Part shown: piece by piece, positions 35,797 to 44,132 of the stretch
How the letters are laid out: each line of letters opens with the position of its first letter
Numbering within the stretch: position 1 is the first letter of the stretch
From: Streptomyces paradoxus
GTDB lineage: Bacteria > Actinomycetota > Actinomycetes > Streptomycetales > Streptomycetaceae
Assembly (NCBI RefSeq): GCF_014202475.1
Contig: NZ_JACHGV010000004.1
Coordinates: 588,033-652,032 of the forward strand
DNA: 64,000 nt
Reading direction: 5' to 3'
Position numbers and translations under genes: made by a program
The notes under the pieces: generated by a model
Told to the model about the DNA's origin: nothing
The model's database searches: none
The model's input: the letters and a program-made list of their open reading frames with translations, nothing else

Positions 35797-36243
35797 ATGA
35801 TCAAGGGTCTCGCCATATCGACCGTCTGGGTCCTCGACCAGGACCGGGCGAAGGAGTTCTACACCCGGAAGCTGGGCCTGGAGGTCCGTACGGACATGAC
35901 CATGGGCGAGGGCGGTATGCGCTGGCTCACGGTCGGCTCCCCGGACCAGCCCGGCGTCGAGCTGACGCTCATGGTGCCCGGCGGGCCCGCCATGGACCCC
36001 GAGTCCGCCGAGATGGTCAGGAAGCTGGTGACCAAGGGGGCGCTCGGCGCGGGCGTGCTGACCACCGACGACATCCACGGCGACTACAAGAAGCTCAAGG
36101 ACCGGGGCGTGGAGTTCCTCCAGGAGCCGCAGGAGCGCCCGTACGGCACCGAGGCGCTGTTCCGCGACGACTCGGGCAACTGGTTCTCCTTCACCCAGCC
36201 CCGCGAGGGCGGCCTCGACATGGACCAGGACTGGACCTGCTGA
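35797..36243 (+). CDS. VOC-superfamily (glyoxalase/bleomycin-resistance-like) protein
   Basis: 148 residues with two beta-alpha-beta-beta-beta modules. Module 1 is STVWVLDQDRAKEFYTRKLGLEVRTDM...RWLTVGSPDQPGVELTLM, module 2 VLTTDDIHGDYKKLKDRGVEFLQEPQERPYGTEALFRDDSGNWFSFTQ. Acidic and His candidates for a metal site (Glu in VELTLM, His in DIHGDY, Glu in GTEALF) are present. A CAGGAG ribosome site precedes the ATG. Members are dioxygenases, lyases or drug binders; the substrate cannot be told. Confidence 0.88.
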   Translation: MIKGLAISTVWVLDQDRAKEFYTRKLGLEVRTDMTMGEGGMRWLTVGSPDQPGVELTLMVPGGPAMDPESAEMVRKLVTKGALGAGVLTTDDIHGDYKKLKDRGVEFLQEPQERPYGTEALFRDDSGNWFSFTQPREGGLDMDQDWTC

Positions 36244-36259
36244 CCAGGGATCTCCGGCC

Positions 36260-37609
36260 CTACGACGCCGGCAGCATCGGGTAGCTCCCCGTGTTCGTCG
36301 GCGCGTGCTCCGGCAGCCACAGCACGGCGACGGCGCCCTCGGCCGGCAGATGCTCCGGTGTCCCGGGGGTGCGGACGTTGCGGAAGGTCAGCCGGGCGCC
36401 CAGCACCCGGGCCTGACCGGCCGCGATGGTCAGGCCCAGTCCGTGGCCGTGACCGGCCCGGTCCCTGCTGCCGGTGCGGAAGCGGCTCGGGCCCTCGGCG
36501 AGCAGGTCCTCGGGGAAGCCCGGGCCGTGGTCGCGCACGCGGATGACCCGGCCCTCGACGCTGACCTCGACGGGCGGCTTGCCGTGCCGGGCCGCGTTGG
36601 CCAGGAGATTGAACAGGACGCGCTCCAGGCGGCGCGGGTCGGTGGTGACCTCCGACTCGTGCACGATGCGCACCTCGATGGCCGGGTCCTTGGCCGCCAC
36701 CCGCCGGGCGACGAACTCGCCCAGCATGATGTCCTGCAGCTCCGCCCGCTCGGAGGCCCCGTCAAGACGGGCCACCTCCAGCACGTCCTCGACCAGCGTG
36801 CGCATGGCCTTGGCCCGGTCCAGCACCAGCTCGGTCGGGCGTCCGGGCGGCAGCAGTTCGGCGGCGGTGAGCAGCCCGGTCACCGGGGTGCGCAGCTCGT
36901 GCGCGATATCGGCGGTGACCCGCCGTTCGGCCTCGATGCGCTGCCGCAGCGCGTCCGCCATGGCGTCCACCGCGCTCGCCAGGTCGTCCGTCTCGTCCCG
37001 CACGACCCCGCCCATGGCGTCCCGCACCCGCACGTCCGTCTCGCCGCCCGCGAGCTGGCCCGCCGCGATGGCCGCCTTGCGCAGCCGTCGCGAGAGATGC
37101 CCGCCGATCAGCACCCCGAGCGCGCTGCCGCCGAGGACGACCGCGATCGACCCGATGAGCAGGGCCTGGTCGAGGTCCTGAAGGATGTCGGAGCTGCGGT
37201 CGGTGAAGCCCGAGTGCAGGGACATCACCTGCCCGTTCTTCAGCGGCACGGCGGCCCATATGTCGGGCACGTCTCCCGGCTTGTCGGCCACGTACGTCGC
37301 CCGCTGGCCCGCCTCGACCCGCTCCCGCAGCGCATGCGGCAGCTCCGGGTCGTTGATCTTGGTGTTGGGGAAGTTCATCCGCCCGGACAGCTCGAAGTTG
37401 CGCTGGGCGATCATGATCCGCTCGTCGGCGAGGTCGCGCGCGTTGTCCAGCATCGAGACCCGGGCGGCGTTGTGCACGACGAGGCTCAGCGCGATCGCCA
37501 CCAGCGCACCCACCAGTGCGATGGCCGCGCTCAGCTTCCATCTGAGGCCCGTACGGATGCCCGCACGCTCCAAGCCCGCGGCGACCAGGCGCCGGAAGTG
37601 CCCCCTCAT
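36260..37609 (-). CDS. cseC: CseC, sensor kinase of the SigE envelope-stress system
   Basis: A 449-residue HisKA kinase. TM1 is at about 25-45 (LSAAIALVGALVAIALSLVV), an extracytoplasmic sensor spans about 46-150, and TM2 about 152-172. HAMP follows, then the phosphorylated His in ADIAHELRTPVTG, HATPase N-box LFNLLANAARHG, and G-boxes VRDHGPGFPEDL and GHGLGLTIAAGQ. In S. coelicolor CseC senses cell-wall damage, including that from vancomycin and lysozyme, and phosphorylates CseB. Gene order and sequence match that system. It is 14 nt downstream of cseB. Confidence 0.93.
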   Translation of the reverse strand: MRGHFRRLVAAGLERAGIRTGLRWKLSAAIALVGALVAIALSLVVHNAARVSMLDNARDLADERIMIAQRNFELSGRMNFPNTKINDPELPHALRERVEAGQRATYVADKPGDVPDIWAAVPLKNGQVMSLHSGFTDRSSDILQDLDQALLIGSIAVVLGGSALGVLIGGHLSRRLRKAAIAAGQLAGGETDVRVRDAMGGVVRDETDDLASAVDAMADALRQRIEAERRVTADIAHELRTPVTGLLTAAELLPPGRPTELVLDRAKAMRTLVEDVLEVARLDGASERAELQDIMLGEFVARRVAAKDPAIEVRIVHESEVTTDPRRLERVLFNLLANAARHGKPPVEVSVEGRVIRVRDHGPGFPEDLLAEGPSRFRTGSRDRAGHGHGLGLTIAAGQARVLGARLTFRNVRTPGTPEHLPAEGAVAVLWLPEHAPTNTGSYPMLPAS

Positions 37610-37623
37610 ACCCCTGCCCCTGC

Positions 37624-38325
37624 TCAGGCCTTCAACTTGTAGCCGAAGCCGCGGACCGTCTCGATCCGGTCCTGGCCGATCTTCTGCCGCAGCCGCTGCA
37701 CGTGCACGTCGACGACGCGGGTGTCCCCGCCCCAGCCGTAGTCCCACACCCGCTCCAGCAGCTTGTCGCGGGAGAGCACCGTGCCCGGCGCGGAGGAGAA
37801 CTCCAGCAGCAGCCGCATCTCGGTCGGCGTCAGCGCCACCGGCTGTCCGGCGCGGCGGACCTCCATGCCCTCGGTGTCGACCTCCAGGTCCCCGAAGGCC
37901 AGCACCCCGCCGCTCGCCGGGGCGGCCGGCTCGTCGCCCCGGCCGCCGCCCGCGTGCCCGAAGCGGCGCAGCACCGCGCGGATCCGGGCGACCAGGACCG
38001 CACCGTCGAACGGCTTGGTCACGTAGTCGTCGGCGCCCGCCTCCAGGCCCAGCACGACGTCGATGGAGTCGGCCCGCGCCGACAGCATGATCACCGGCAC
38101 GGTCGACTCGTCGCGGATACGGCGGCACAGGCTGACACCGTCGAGGCCGGGGACCATGACGTCCAGGAGCGCGATGTCGGGGCGGTCCGACCGGAACGCC
38201 TCCAGGCCCGAGAGCCCGTCGGGCATGGCGGTGACCACGAAGCCGTCCCGCTCCAGGGCGAGCTGCGTGGCCTCGCGGATGACGTCGTCGTCCTCGACGA
38301 ACAGGACATGGGTCTGGTCTGCCAT
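37624..38325 (-). CDS. cseB: CseB, OmpR-type response regulator activating sigE
   Basis: 233 residues: a receiver with EDDD at 11-14, phospho-accepting Asp in ALLDVMVPGLDG and Lys in DYVTKPFDG, then a winged-helix output domain (VALTPTEMRLLLEFSSAPGTVLSRDKLLERVW, TRVVDVHVQRLRQKI, IETVRGFGYKL). In S. coelicolor phosphorylated CseB drives the sigE promoter. A 128-nt gap separates it from cseA. Confidence 0.95.
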   Translation of the reverse strand: MADQTHVLFVEDDDVIREATQLALERDGFVVTAMPDGLSGLEAFRSDRPDIALLDVMVPGLDGVSLCRRIRDESTVPVIMLSARADSIDVVLGLEAGADDYVTKPFDGAVLVARIRAVLRRFGHAGGGRGDEPAAPASGGVLAFGDLEVDTEGMEVRRAGQPVALTPTEMRLLLEFSSAPGTVLSRDKLLERVWDYGWGGDTRVVDVHVQRLRQKIGQDRIETVRGFGYKLKA

Positions 38326-38453
38326 CCCGGTGCTCTCAGTCCTTCGTGGTCCGTGGGGTGCGTTCTCCTGCTGGGACGCACGGCCCCTGCGATGCGTTCA
38401 CCGAGGGATCGGTCCGAGGGGCCCGATCGGTTCACGCGGCCCTCCCGCCCGCG

Positions 38454-39110
38454 TCAGCCCGCGGGCACCGGCGTCGCGCTGTCGCCGACGACCTTCCCGT
38501 AGTCGTTGTGCGTGCGGTACTTCTCGGCGAAGTGGCCCGAGGTCCATCTGTACGTGATCACGTTCTCCCCGGAGGGACTCGACACCGGGTCGCCCTTCTC
38601 GTACACCTGCTTGGTCACCACCAGGTCCCCGCGGTCGATCTCCGCGTAGACCGGCGGCTCCTCGGCCTTGAACACATTCTCGTACGAGCCGTCGTGCTCG
38701 CGGTACACGTAACTGCCGACACCCACCGCGTCACCGCAGGTCAGCACGTTGACGACGACATCGTCGGCGGAGCCTGAGGTCAGATTGCCGTAGGAGACGT
38801 CGACCGGGTACTCGTCGGCGACGCACGGCTTCAGCTCGCGCTTCACCGCGGGCGCGACCTTCGGGTCGTCCTTGATGAGCCTGACCGCGTTCACGGTGTC
38901 GGGGGACTTCGACGGTGCGGCGGACGGTGTGGCGGCGGCCGCGCCCGCCACCGAGTCGGTGTGCGCCGGGCCCTCGTCACGGGCGCCGGTGCCGCCGGCA
39001 CCGCACCCGGACACCAAAAGGGCGAGGGCGGTGGGCACGGCCAGTGCCGCGCTCACCGCCTGGATACTGCCCCGGGTCCGTGCAGAACCCTCGCCGGTCA
39101 GGCCGCGCAC
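38454..39110 (-). CDS. cseA: CseA, lipoprotein negative modulator of the SigE system
   Basis: A 218-residue lipoprotein with lipobox LVSGC (Cys36) after a hydrophobic h-region (AVSAALAVPTALALLVSG). The mature part has two Cys likely forming a disulfide (LKPCVADE and VLTCGDA). In S. coelicolor loss of CseA raises sigE expression; it is thought to dampen CseC outside the membrane. The GTG start overlaps the end of sigE by 13 nt, so translation is coupled. Confidence 0.92.
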   Translation of the reverse strand: MRGLTGEGSARTRGSIQAVSAALAVPTALALLVSGCGAGGTGARDEGPAHTDSVAGAAAATPSAAPSKSPDTVNAVRLIKDDPKVAPAVKRELKPCVADEYPVDVSYGNLTSGSADDVVVNVLTCGDAVGVGSYVYREHDGSYENVFKAEEPPVYAEIDRGDLVVTKQVYEKGDPVSSPSGENVITYRWTSGHFAEKYRTHNDYGKVVGDSATPVPAG

Positions 39111-39637
39111 CGCTCCCGCTCCTCACGCTCCAGCGCGCGTGCGTCCAGATCGCGGGACTCCAGCTCCTCGCGGAGCCGGGCGAGCGCCCGGTGCAGCGTG
39201 CTCTTGACCGTTCCGGCCGACATGCCGAGGGCGGCGGCCGTCTCCTCCGTGGACATCTGCTCCCAGTGTCGCAGTACCACGACACTGCGCTGCTTGGGGG
39301 CGAGCACCTTCAGGATGTCCATGAGCAGGGCGCGGTCCGCGTGCTGCTCGGTGGCGTCGTCGACCGAGGCGTCCGGGAGCTGCTCGGTCGGGACCTCCTC
39401 CAGCTTCCGCGCCCGCCACCACTCCGTGCGGGTGTTGATCATCACCCGGCGCAGGTAGGCGTCGGCCAGCCGCTTGTCCTCGATGGTCTCCCAGCGGCCG
39501 TACGTCCGTACCAGCGCCGTCTGCAGCAGGTCCTGCGCATCCGTCGGGTCCGGGACCAGGCGGCGGGCGCTGCGCAGCAGCGCGTCCTGCCGGGTGCGGA
39601 CGTACTCCTCGAACTCGAGCACCTCGCCCTGCGCCAT
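39098..39637 (-). CDS. sigE: SigE, ECF sigma factor for cell-envelope stress
   Basis: 179 residues: region 2 (LEFEEYVRTRQDALLRSARRLVPDPTDAQDLLQTALVRTYGRW) and region 4 (LAPKQRSVVVLRHWEQMSTEETAAALGMSAGTVKSTLHRALARLREEL). The sequence is close to S. coelicolor SigE and the downstream genes are cseA, cseB and cseC. ATG 39637 has GGGAGG 9 nt upstream. The SigE consensus (GGAAC, 16-17 nt, CGTCT) is matched upstream of the MprF-like gene at 4290, a probable regulon member in this window. Confidence 0.96.
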   Translation of the reverse strand: MAQGEVLEFEEYVRTRQDALLRSARRLVPDPTDAQDLLQTALVRTYGRWETIEDKRLADAYLRRVMINTRTEWWRARKLEEVPTEQLPDASVDDATEQHADRALLMDILKVLAPKQRSVVVLRHWEQMSTEETAAALGMSAGTVKSTLHRALARLREELESRDLDARALEREERERCAA

Positions 39638-39920
39638 GGTGAACCGCCTCCCGTTTCCCCGTTCGGACCGGCTCCCCGCCGCCCGTGTACTGCCTGTGGT
39701 CTTCATTCGTCCCGTGTCTTCCGGGAACGCATCTGAAGGTACGGAGGCGTTGTCACGGCGCTGTCCGAAGCAGCCTGCGGCCAGCACTCGGCTGTCCGTC
39801 GGTTGTGTAACGGAAATCCGAACGGGGTAAAGACGTGGGGGTGTTGAGGCGGGTTCAGGGTGATTTGCCCACCCTGGCTCCTGTGACGGACGGTGGCCCG
39901 CGCTGTGATGTGCCTGTACG
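39638..39920. other. 283-nt gap between sigE and mutY
   Basis: It holds the sigE promoter region; both flanking genes are on the minus strand. In S. coelicolor CseB acts here. I could not assign -35/-10 boxes with confidence. On the minus strand GTGACAA (about 39753-39759) followed by a CAGATG segment is one possibility. Confidence 0.4.
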
Positions 39921-40862
39921 TCAGGTCAGCGGCAGCCGGTACAGACCGCCCGCCATCGGCTCCACCAGACCGTCGGAGACGAGACCGTCGAGGGCACGGG
40001 CCCGCTGCACCGGCTCGTGCCACACCCGGTCCAGAGCGGCCTGCGGAACGGGCCCGTGCGCCTCGCGCAGCACGGCGAGCAGCCGCCCGCGCACCTGCCG
40101 GTCGGTGCCCGCGTAGGTCTGGCCCTTGCGGGGCGGACCGTCGTGCTCCGGCTTGCCCGCCAACCGCCACGCGCACTGCGCGGCGATCGGGCAGCGGTGG
40201 CACGACTCGCTCTTCGCCGTGCACACCAGCGCGCCCAGCTCCATGGAGGCGGCGGCCCAGCGGGCGGCGGTCGGCTCGTCCTCGGGCAGCAGCGCGCGGG
40301 CCAGCTTGCGTTCGGCGGCGGTGGTGGCGTTCGGCGGGTACTGCACACCGGTGACCGCGCGGGCGAGGACCCGGCGCACGTTGGTGTCCAGCACCGGGTG
40401 CCGCTGCCCGTAGGCGAAGGAGGCGACGGCGGCGGCCGTGTACTCGCCGATGCCGGGCAGCGCCAGCAGCTGGGCGTGGTCGGCCGGTACGTCACCGCCG
40501 TGCCGTTCCGTTATGGCGACGGCGGCGCCGTGCAGGCGCAGCGCGCGGCGCGGGTAGCCGAGCCGGCCCCAGGCGCGGACGGCCTCACCGGGCGCCTCCT
40601 TGGCCAGGTCGGCGGGGCGCGGCCAGCGCTCCAGCCACTGCTCGTAGACGGGCAGGACGCGGCTCACCGGCGTCTGCTGCAGCATGAACTCACTGACCAT
40701 CACCCCCCACGCCCCGGCCTCGGGGCGCCGCCAGGGCAGGTCACGGGCGTGTTCGCCGAACCAGTCGATGACGGGGGAGTGCAGGTCCGCTCCGAGGGGC
40801 GGGCCGGAGGGGGCGTCGGCGGGGGCGGGGATGGGCTGCGGGGGCTTCGTGGGAGCAGTCAT
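39921..40862 (-). CDS. mutY: MutY, adenine DNA glycosylase
   Basis: Removes adenine mispaired with 8-oxoguanine. The 313-residue protein has catalytic Glu58 in SEFMLQQTPVSRV, the helix-hairpin-helix LPGIGEYTAAAVASFAYG, catalytic Asp159 in VLDTNVRRVL, and an iron-sulfur loop C-X6-C-X2-C-X5-C (Cys214, 221, 224, 230). The C-terminus is short (about 80 residues after the cluster) compared with E. coli MutY, so the NUDIX-like 8-oxoG recognition domain is absent or much reduced. This is common in actinobacteria. Confidence 0.93.
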   Translation of the reverse strand: MTAPTKPPQPIPAPADAPSGPPLGADLHSPVIDWFGEHARDLPWRRPEAGAWGVMVSEFMLQQTPVSRVLPVYEQWLERWPRPADLAKEAPGEAVRAWGRLGYPRRALRLHGAAVAITERHGGDVPADHAQLLALPGIGEYTAAAVASFAYGQRHPVLDTNVRRVLARAVTGVQYPPNATTAAERKLARALLPEDEPTAARWAAASMELGALVCTAKSESCHRCPIAAQCAWRLAGKPEHDGPPRKGQTYAGTDRQVRGRLLAVLREAHGPVPQAALDRVWHEPVQRARALDGLVSDGLVEPMAGGLYRLPLT

Positions 40863-40967
40863 GGCATATCGATGGTGCCACGCAGAGCCGTCCGAACGGG
40901 CACACCGCCACCCCTGAGAGGACGGGTACCTGACGATCGACAGCAGTGCGGGCAGGTGGGGCACTTG

Positions 40968-40973
40968 TAGCGT
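40968..40973 (+). promoter_or_regulatory. -10 hexamer for leaderless histidine kinase mRNA
   Basis: TAGCGT, 7 nt before the ATG at 40981. No ribosome site is seen. Confidence 0.45.
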
Positions 40974-40980
40974 CGGGCGC

Positions 40981-42567
40981 ATGAAATGTCCTGGGCCGGC
41001 CCCGCTCGCCCGTGGCGCCCTCCTCTGGGCCGCCTTCGCCGTCCCGGCGCTCACGGCGGACCGGATCGGGCTGAACGAGCCGCGACCGGGCTGGCAGCAG
41101 GCGGCCGGTGTCGCCGTGCTGGCCGTGGCCGTCGCCGTGTCCCGGCGGCTGCCGGCGGTCGCCTTCGCGCTGGTGGCCGCCCTGAGCCTGGCCGCCGCCC
41201 CGGCCCTGTTCACCGTCTCCTACGGCCCCGCCCTCGGCGTCTGCGCGCTGCTGCTCGGGCTGCGGGCGGGCCGGGCGCGCCCCGCCGTGCTGTGCTTCGC
41301 GGCCGTCGGCTGCGCGGGCACCGCACGGATCGTGCTCGCCGGAGCCGACCCGGCCCCCGAGTGGCTCGTCATGACGGGCACGCTGCTCTTCGGCTGTGTC
41401 TTCCCCTGGCTCGGCGGCCGCTACTGGCGGCAGAGCCGCGAGCTGGCCGAGGCGGGGTGGCTGCGCGCCGCCCGGCTGGAGGACGAGGCCCTCCTTGCGG
41501 AGGAGCGCGCCCGGCTGCGTGAACGGGCCCGGATCGCCCAGGACATGCACGATTCCCTCGGCCACGAGCTGAGCCTCATCGCCCTGCGCGCCGGCGCCCT
41601 CCAGGTCGCACCCGGACTCGGCGACGAACACCGGGCGGCGGCGGCCGACCTGCGTGCGGCCGCCGCCGACGCCACGGACCGGCTGCACCGCATCATCGGC
41701 GTCCTGCGCGAGGACGACGAGCCCGTGCCGCTGTCCCCGGCCGACGAGACCCTGGAGCAACTCGTGGCCCGGGCCGCCGAGTCGGGCCTTCCGGTGCGCT
41801 GGGAGCCGGGCGGACGGGGCCCGGCCGCCGGCCCGCCCTCCGCCGGTACCGGCGAGGTCGCCGAGCGCCTGCTGCACCGCGTGGTCCGGGAGGCACTGAC
41901 CAACGCGGCACGGCACGCACCGGGCGCCCCCGTGGTCGTGGCGGTCACCGGACAAGCGGCGGGCACCTCCGTCACGGTCACCAACGGCCCTTCCAGGCAG
42001 GACGGTTCCCGGCCCTCCGGAGGCGGCACGGGCCTGCTCGGGCTGCGGGCGGCGGTGACCTCCGTCGGCGGCGAGTTCGAGGCCGGTCCGCACGGAGAGG
42101 GCTTCCGGGTCCGGGCGTACGTCCCGGGGCAGCCGGTCGCGGTCAGGCCGGCGCGCCCCGCCCGGGCGCCGTTCACGCACGCCCGCCGCCGGGTCGCCGC
42201 CGGCCTCGGCGCCGCGGCCGGCGTGGGCGTGGTGCTCGTCGGCGCCGCCGTCGGCTGGTACGCCTACGCCGAGACGCACTCGGTGCTCGATCCCGCCGCG
42301 TACGCGAAGCTGCGCCCCGGCACCCCGGCCGCCGAGGTCGAGCGGGTGCTGCCCGAGCGTGACGTGAACGACCCGCCGGAGGAGCGGGCCCCGGCCCCGC
42401 CCGAGGGAGCCGAGTGCCGCTACTACCGCGCGAGCGGCGAACTCTTCGTCTCCGTCGCTCACTTCAGACTGTGTTTCGACGCCGGACGGCTGGTCGCCAA
42501 GGACGTGGTCCCCGGCGGCGGCCTGTCCGGCGAAGGCCGCGAAGAGTACGAGGAGTTCGCGCGATGA
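40981..42567 (+). CDS. NarL-type histidine kinase with C-terminal membrane helix and exported domain
   Basis: 528 residues. Hydrophobic helices span about 10-145. HisKA_3 has phosphorylated His190 in ARIAQDMHDSLGHE, and the HATPase domain has VVREALTNAARHAPG and GTGLLGLRAAV. Unusually, a further membrane helix (about 403-427, AGLGAAAGVGVVLVGAAVGWYAYA) is followed by an approximately 100-residue domain (SVLDPAAYAKLRPGTPAAEVERVLPE ... CRYYRASGELFVSVAHFRLCFDAGRLVAKDVV) containing two Cys. The LRPGTP..EV...LP pattern resembles the SmpA/BLIP-type fold. This places a sensor or ligand domain at the C-terminus outside the membrane. It overlaps its response regulator by ATGA. Confidence 0.88.
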   Translation: MKCPGPAPLARGALLWAAFAVPALTADRIGLNEPRPGWQQAAGVAVLAVAVAVSRRLPAVAFALVAALSLAAAPALFTVSYGPALGVCALLLGLRAGRARPAVLCFAAVGCAGTARIVLAGADPAPEWLVMTGTLLFGCVFPWLGGRYWRQSRELAEAGWLRAARLEDEALLAEERARLRERARIAQDMHDSLGHELSLIALRAGALQVAPGLGDEHRAAAADLRAAAADATDRLHRIIGVLREDDEPVPLSPADETLEQLVARAAESGLPVRWEPGGRGPAAGPPSAGTGEVAERLLHRVVREALTNAARHAPGAPVVVAVTGQAAGTSVTVTNGPSRQDGSRPSGGGTGLLGLRAAVTSVGGEFEAGPHGEGFRVRAYVPGQPVAVRPARPARAPFTHARRRVAAGLGAAAGVGVVLVGAAVGWYAYAETHSVLDPAAYAKLRPGTPAAEVERVLPERDVNDPPEERAPAPPEGAECRYYRASGELFVSVAHFRLCFDAGRLVAKDVVPGGGLSGEGREEYEEFAR

Positions 42568-43247
42568 GTACGGGGGACACGAGCAGGGCGCCGATCCGCG
42601 TGCTGCTGGCCGACGACGAGGCGATGGTCCGGGCCGGAGTGCGCGCCATCCTGGGCAGTGGCGGCGAGACGGAGGTCGTCGCCGAGGCGGGCGACGGGCG
42701 CGAGGCGGTGGAACTGTGCCGTGCCCACCGCCCGGACGTGGCCCTGCTGGACATCCGCATGCCGCGCCTGGACGGTCTCGCGGCGGCCGAGGAGATCGTA
42801 CGGACGGTGCCGGGCACGGCCGTGGCGATGCTCACCACCTTCTCCGAGGGCACGTATGTGACCCGCGCCCTGGGCGGCGGCGCGACGGGGTTCCTGCTGA
42901 AGTCCGGGGACCCGTACGAACTCATCGCGGGCGTACGGGCGGTGGCCGCCGGCGCCGCGTTCCTCTCGCCCAAGGTCGCCCGGTACGTCATCGACGAGGG
43001 CCTCGGCGGCGGCCGGCTCACCCGCGAGGCACGCGCACGCACGCGGGTGACCGCCCTGAGTCCCCGCGAGCGCGAGGTGCTCGGCCTGGTCGGCGCGGGC
43101 CTGTCCAACCCGGAGATCGCCGCCCGGCTGCATCTCGTCGAGGGCACCGTGAAGGCGTACGTGAGCGCGGTCCTGGACCGGCTGGGCGTACGCAACCGGG
43201 TACAGGCGGCGATCGTCGCGTACGAGGCGGGGCTGGTGGAGCCGTGA
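42564..43247 (+). CDS. NarL/FixJ-type response regulator
   Basis: 227 residues: a receiver with DDE at 17-19, phospho-accepting Asp63 in ALLDIRMPRLDG and Lys in FLLKSGDP, then a LuxR HTH (LSPREREVLGLVGAGLSNPEIAARL, TVKAYVSAVLDRLGVRNR). It is translationally coupled to the kinase upstream (ATGA) and is its obvious partner. No target is evident. Confidence 0.94.
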   Translation: MSTGDTSRAPIRVLLADDEAMVRAGVRAILGSGGETEVVAEAGDGREAVELCRAHRPDVALLDIRMPRLDGLAAAEEIVRTVPGTAVAMLTTFSEGTYVTRALGGGATGFLLKSGDPYELIAGVRAVAAGAAFLSPKVARYVIDEGLGGGRLTREARARTRVTALSPREREVLGLVGAGLSNPEIAARLHLVEGTVKAYVSAVLDRLGVRNRVQAAIVAYEAGLVEP

Positions 43248-43317
43248 CCGCAGCGGCGCGACGGCGCCCGTGAGCCGCGGACGGGTGCTTGGCGCGGCGT
43301 GCGCCGTGCGTACCGGC

Positions 43318-43959
43318 TCACCGGCGCGCGTGCGTCTCGTACCGCGGGACGGGCGCCGGGCCCGGTCCCAGTGCCCACCGCACGGCCGGTGCCGGCGAGG
43401 TGCGCATCGCCCCGGCCAGCCGCGTCATCGGGCCCCTGCCCAGTCGTACGGCGAGGAGGGCGACCAGCGTGCCGAGCGCCAACCCCGCCATGACGTCGTG
43501 CGGATAGTGCACCCCGACGAAGACCCGGGAGAACGCCATCAGCAGGGCCAGCGGGGCCGTCAGCCACAGCAGCGCGCGCCGCACCAGGGCCAGGGAGACC
43601 GCCGCGGCGCCCGCGATGGTGGCGTGGTTGGACGGGAAGGACCAGTCGCCGTGCGGCGGGCACGCGGCCAGTGACGCGGCCGCCCCGGTCACCGCACGGC
43701 ACGGACGCTCCTCCTGGACAGCGGACTTGAGCACCTCACTGCACACGTACGCCACAGCCGTGGCCAGAGGTGCAAGGGCTGCGATCGCGAACGCGCGGGG
43801 GCTGCCCCGGCGGGCACACCACCAGGCCGCCGCGAACAGACCGGCGAACACCAGCAGTCCGGCCTCCGTCCATATCTCAGCGCCGTGCTGTACCCAGTTC
43901 GGGGTGTCGAGCGCGAAGTCGGTGATGTCGCGGTAGAGCGCGGTGTCCTCGGAGTTCAT
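43318..43959 (-). CDS. PAP2-family membrane phosphatase
   Basis: A 213-residue type 2 phosphatidic acid phosphatase with about five membrane helices. The three family motifs are KSAVQEERPC (KX6RP), SFPSNHAT (PSGH-like with Asn for Gly), and SRVFVGVHYPHDVMAG (SRX5HX3D). Homologues dephosphorylate undecaprenyl pyrophosphate or other lipid phosphates on the outer face, recycling the peptidoglycan carrier. The substrate is inferred. ATG 43959 starts a short soluble N-terminus. Confidence 0.88.
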   Translation of the reverse strand: MNSEDTALYRDITDFALDTPNWVQHGAEIWTEAGLLVFAGLFAAAWWCARRGSPRAFAIAALAPLATAVAYVCSEVLKSAVQEERPCRAVTGAAASLAACPPHGDWSFPSNHATIAGAAAVSLALVRRALLWLTAPLALLMAFSRVFVGVHYPHDVMAGLALGTLVALLAVRLGRGPMTRLAGAMRTSPAPAVRWALGPGPAPVPRYETHARR

Positions 43960-44119
43960 GGTCACAGACGGTAGGCGGCGGGCCAGTACCGTCACACCCA
44001 GCGATCGTCGGGTTCCGTACCTGACGAAAGACAGGGGTGGGGCCGGGATTCCGGAATGATGATCCGGAAAAGTTGTTCACCGAACGGCGGGTGGGACCGG
44101 CGAATGCGCCGATCTCTCG

Positions 44120-44125
44120 TAAGGT
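44120..44125 (+). promoter_or_regulatory. -10 hexamer before the gene at 44133
   Basis: TAAGGT, 7 nt upstream of the GTG, with no ribosome site. Confidence 0.4.
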
Positions 44126-44132
44126 TTGCGCC

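Noticed and set aside
40862..40980. Shared operator between mutY and the histidine kinase gene
   Set aside because: No inverted repeat above 5 bp was found in this divergent gap.
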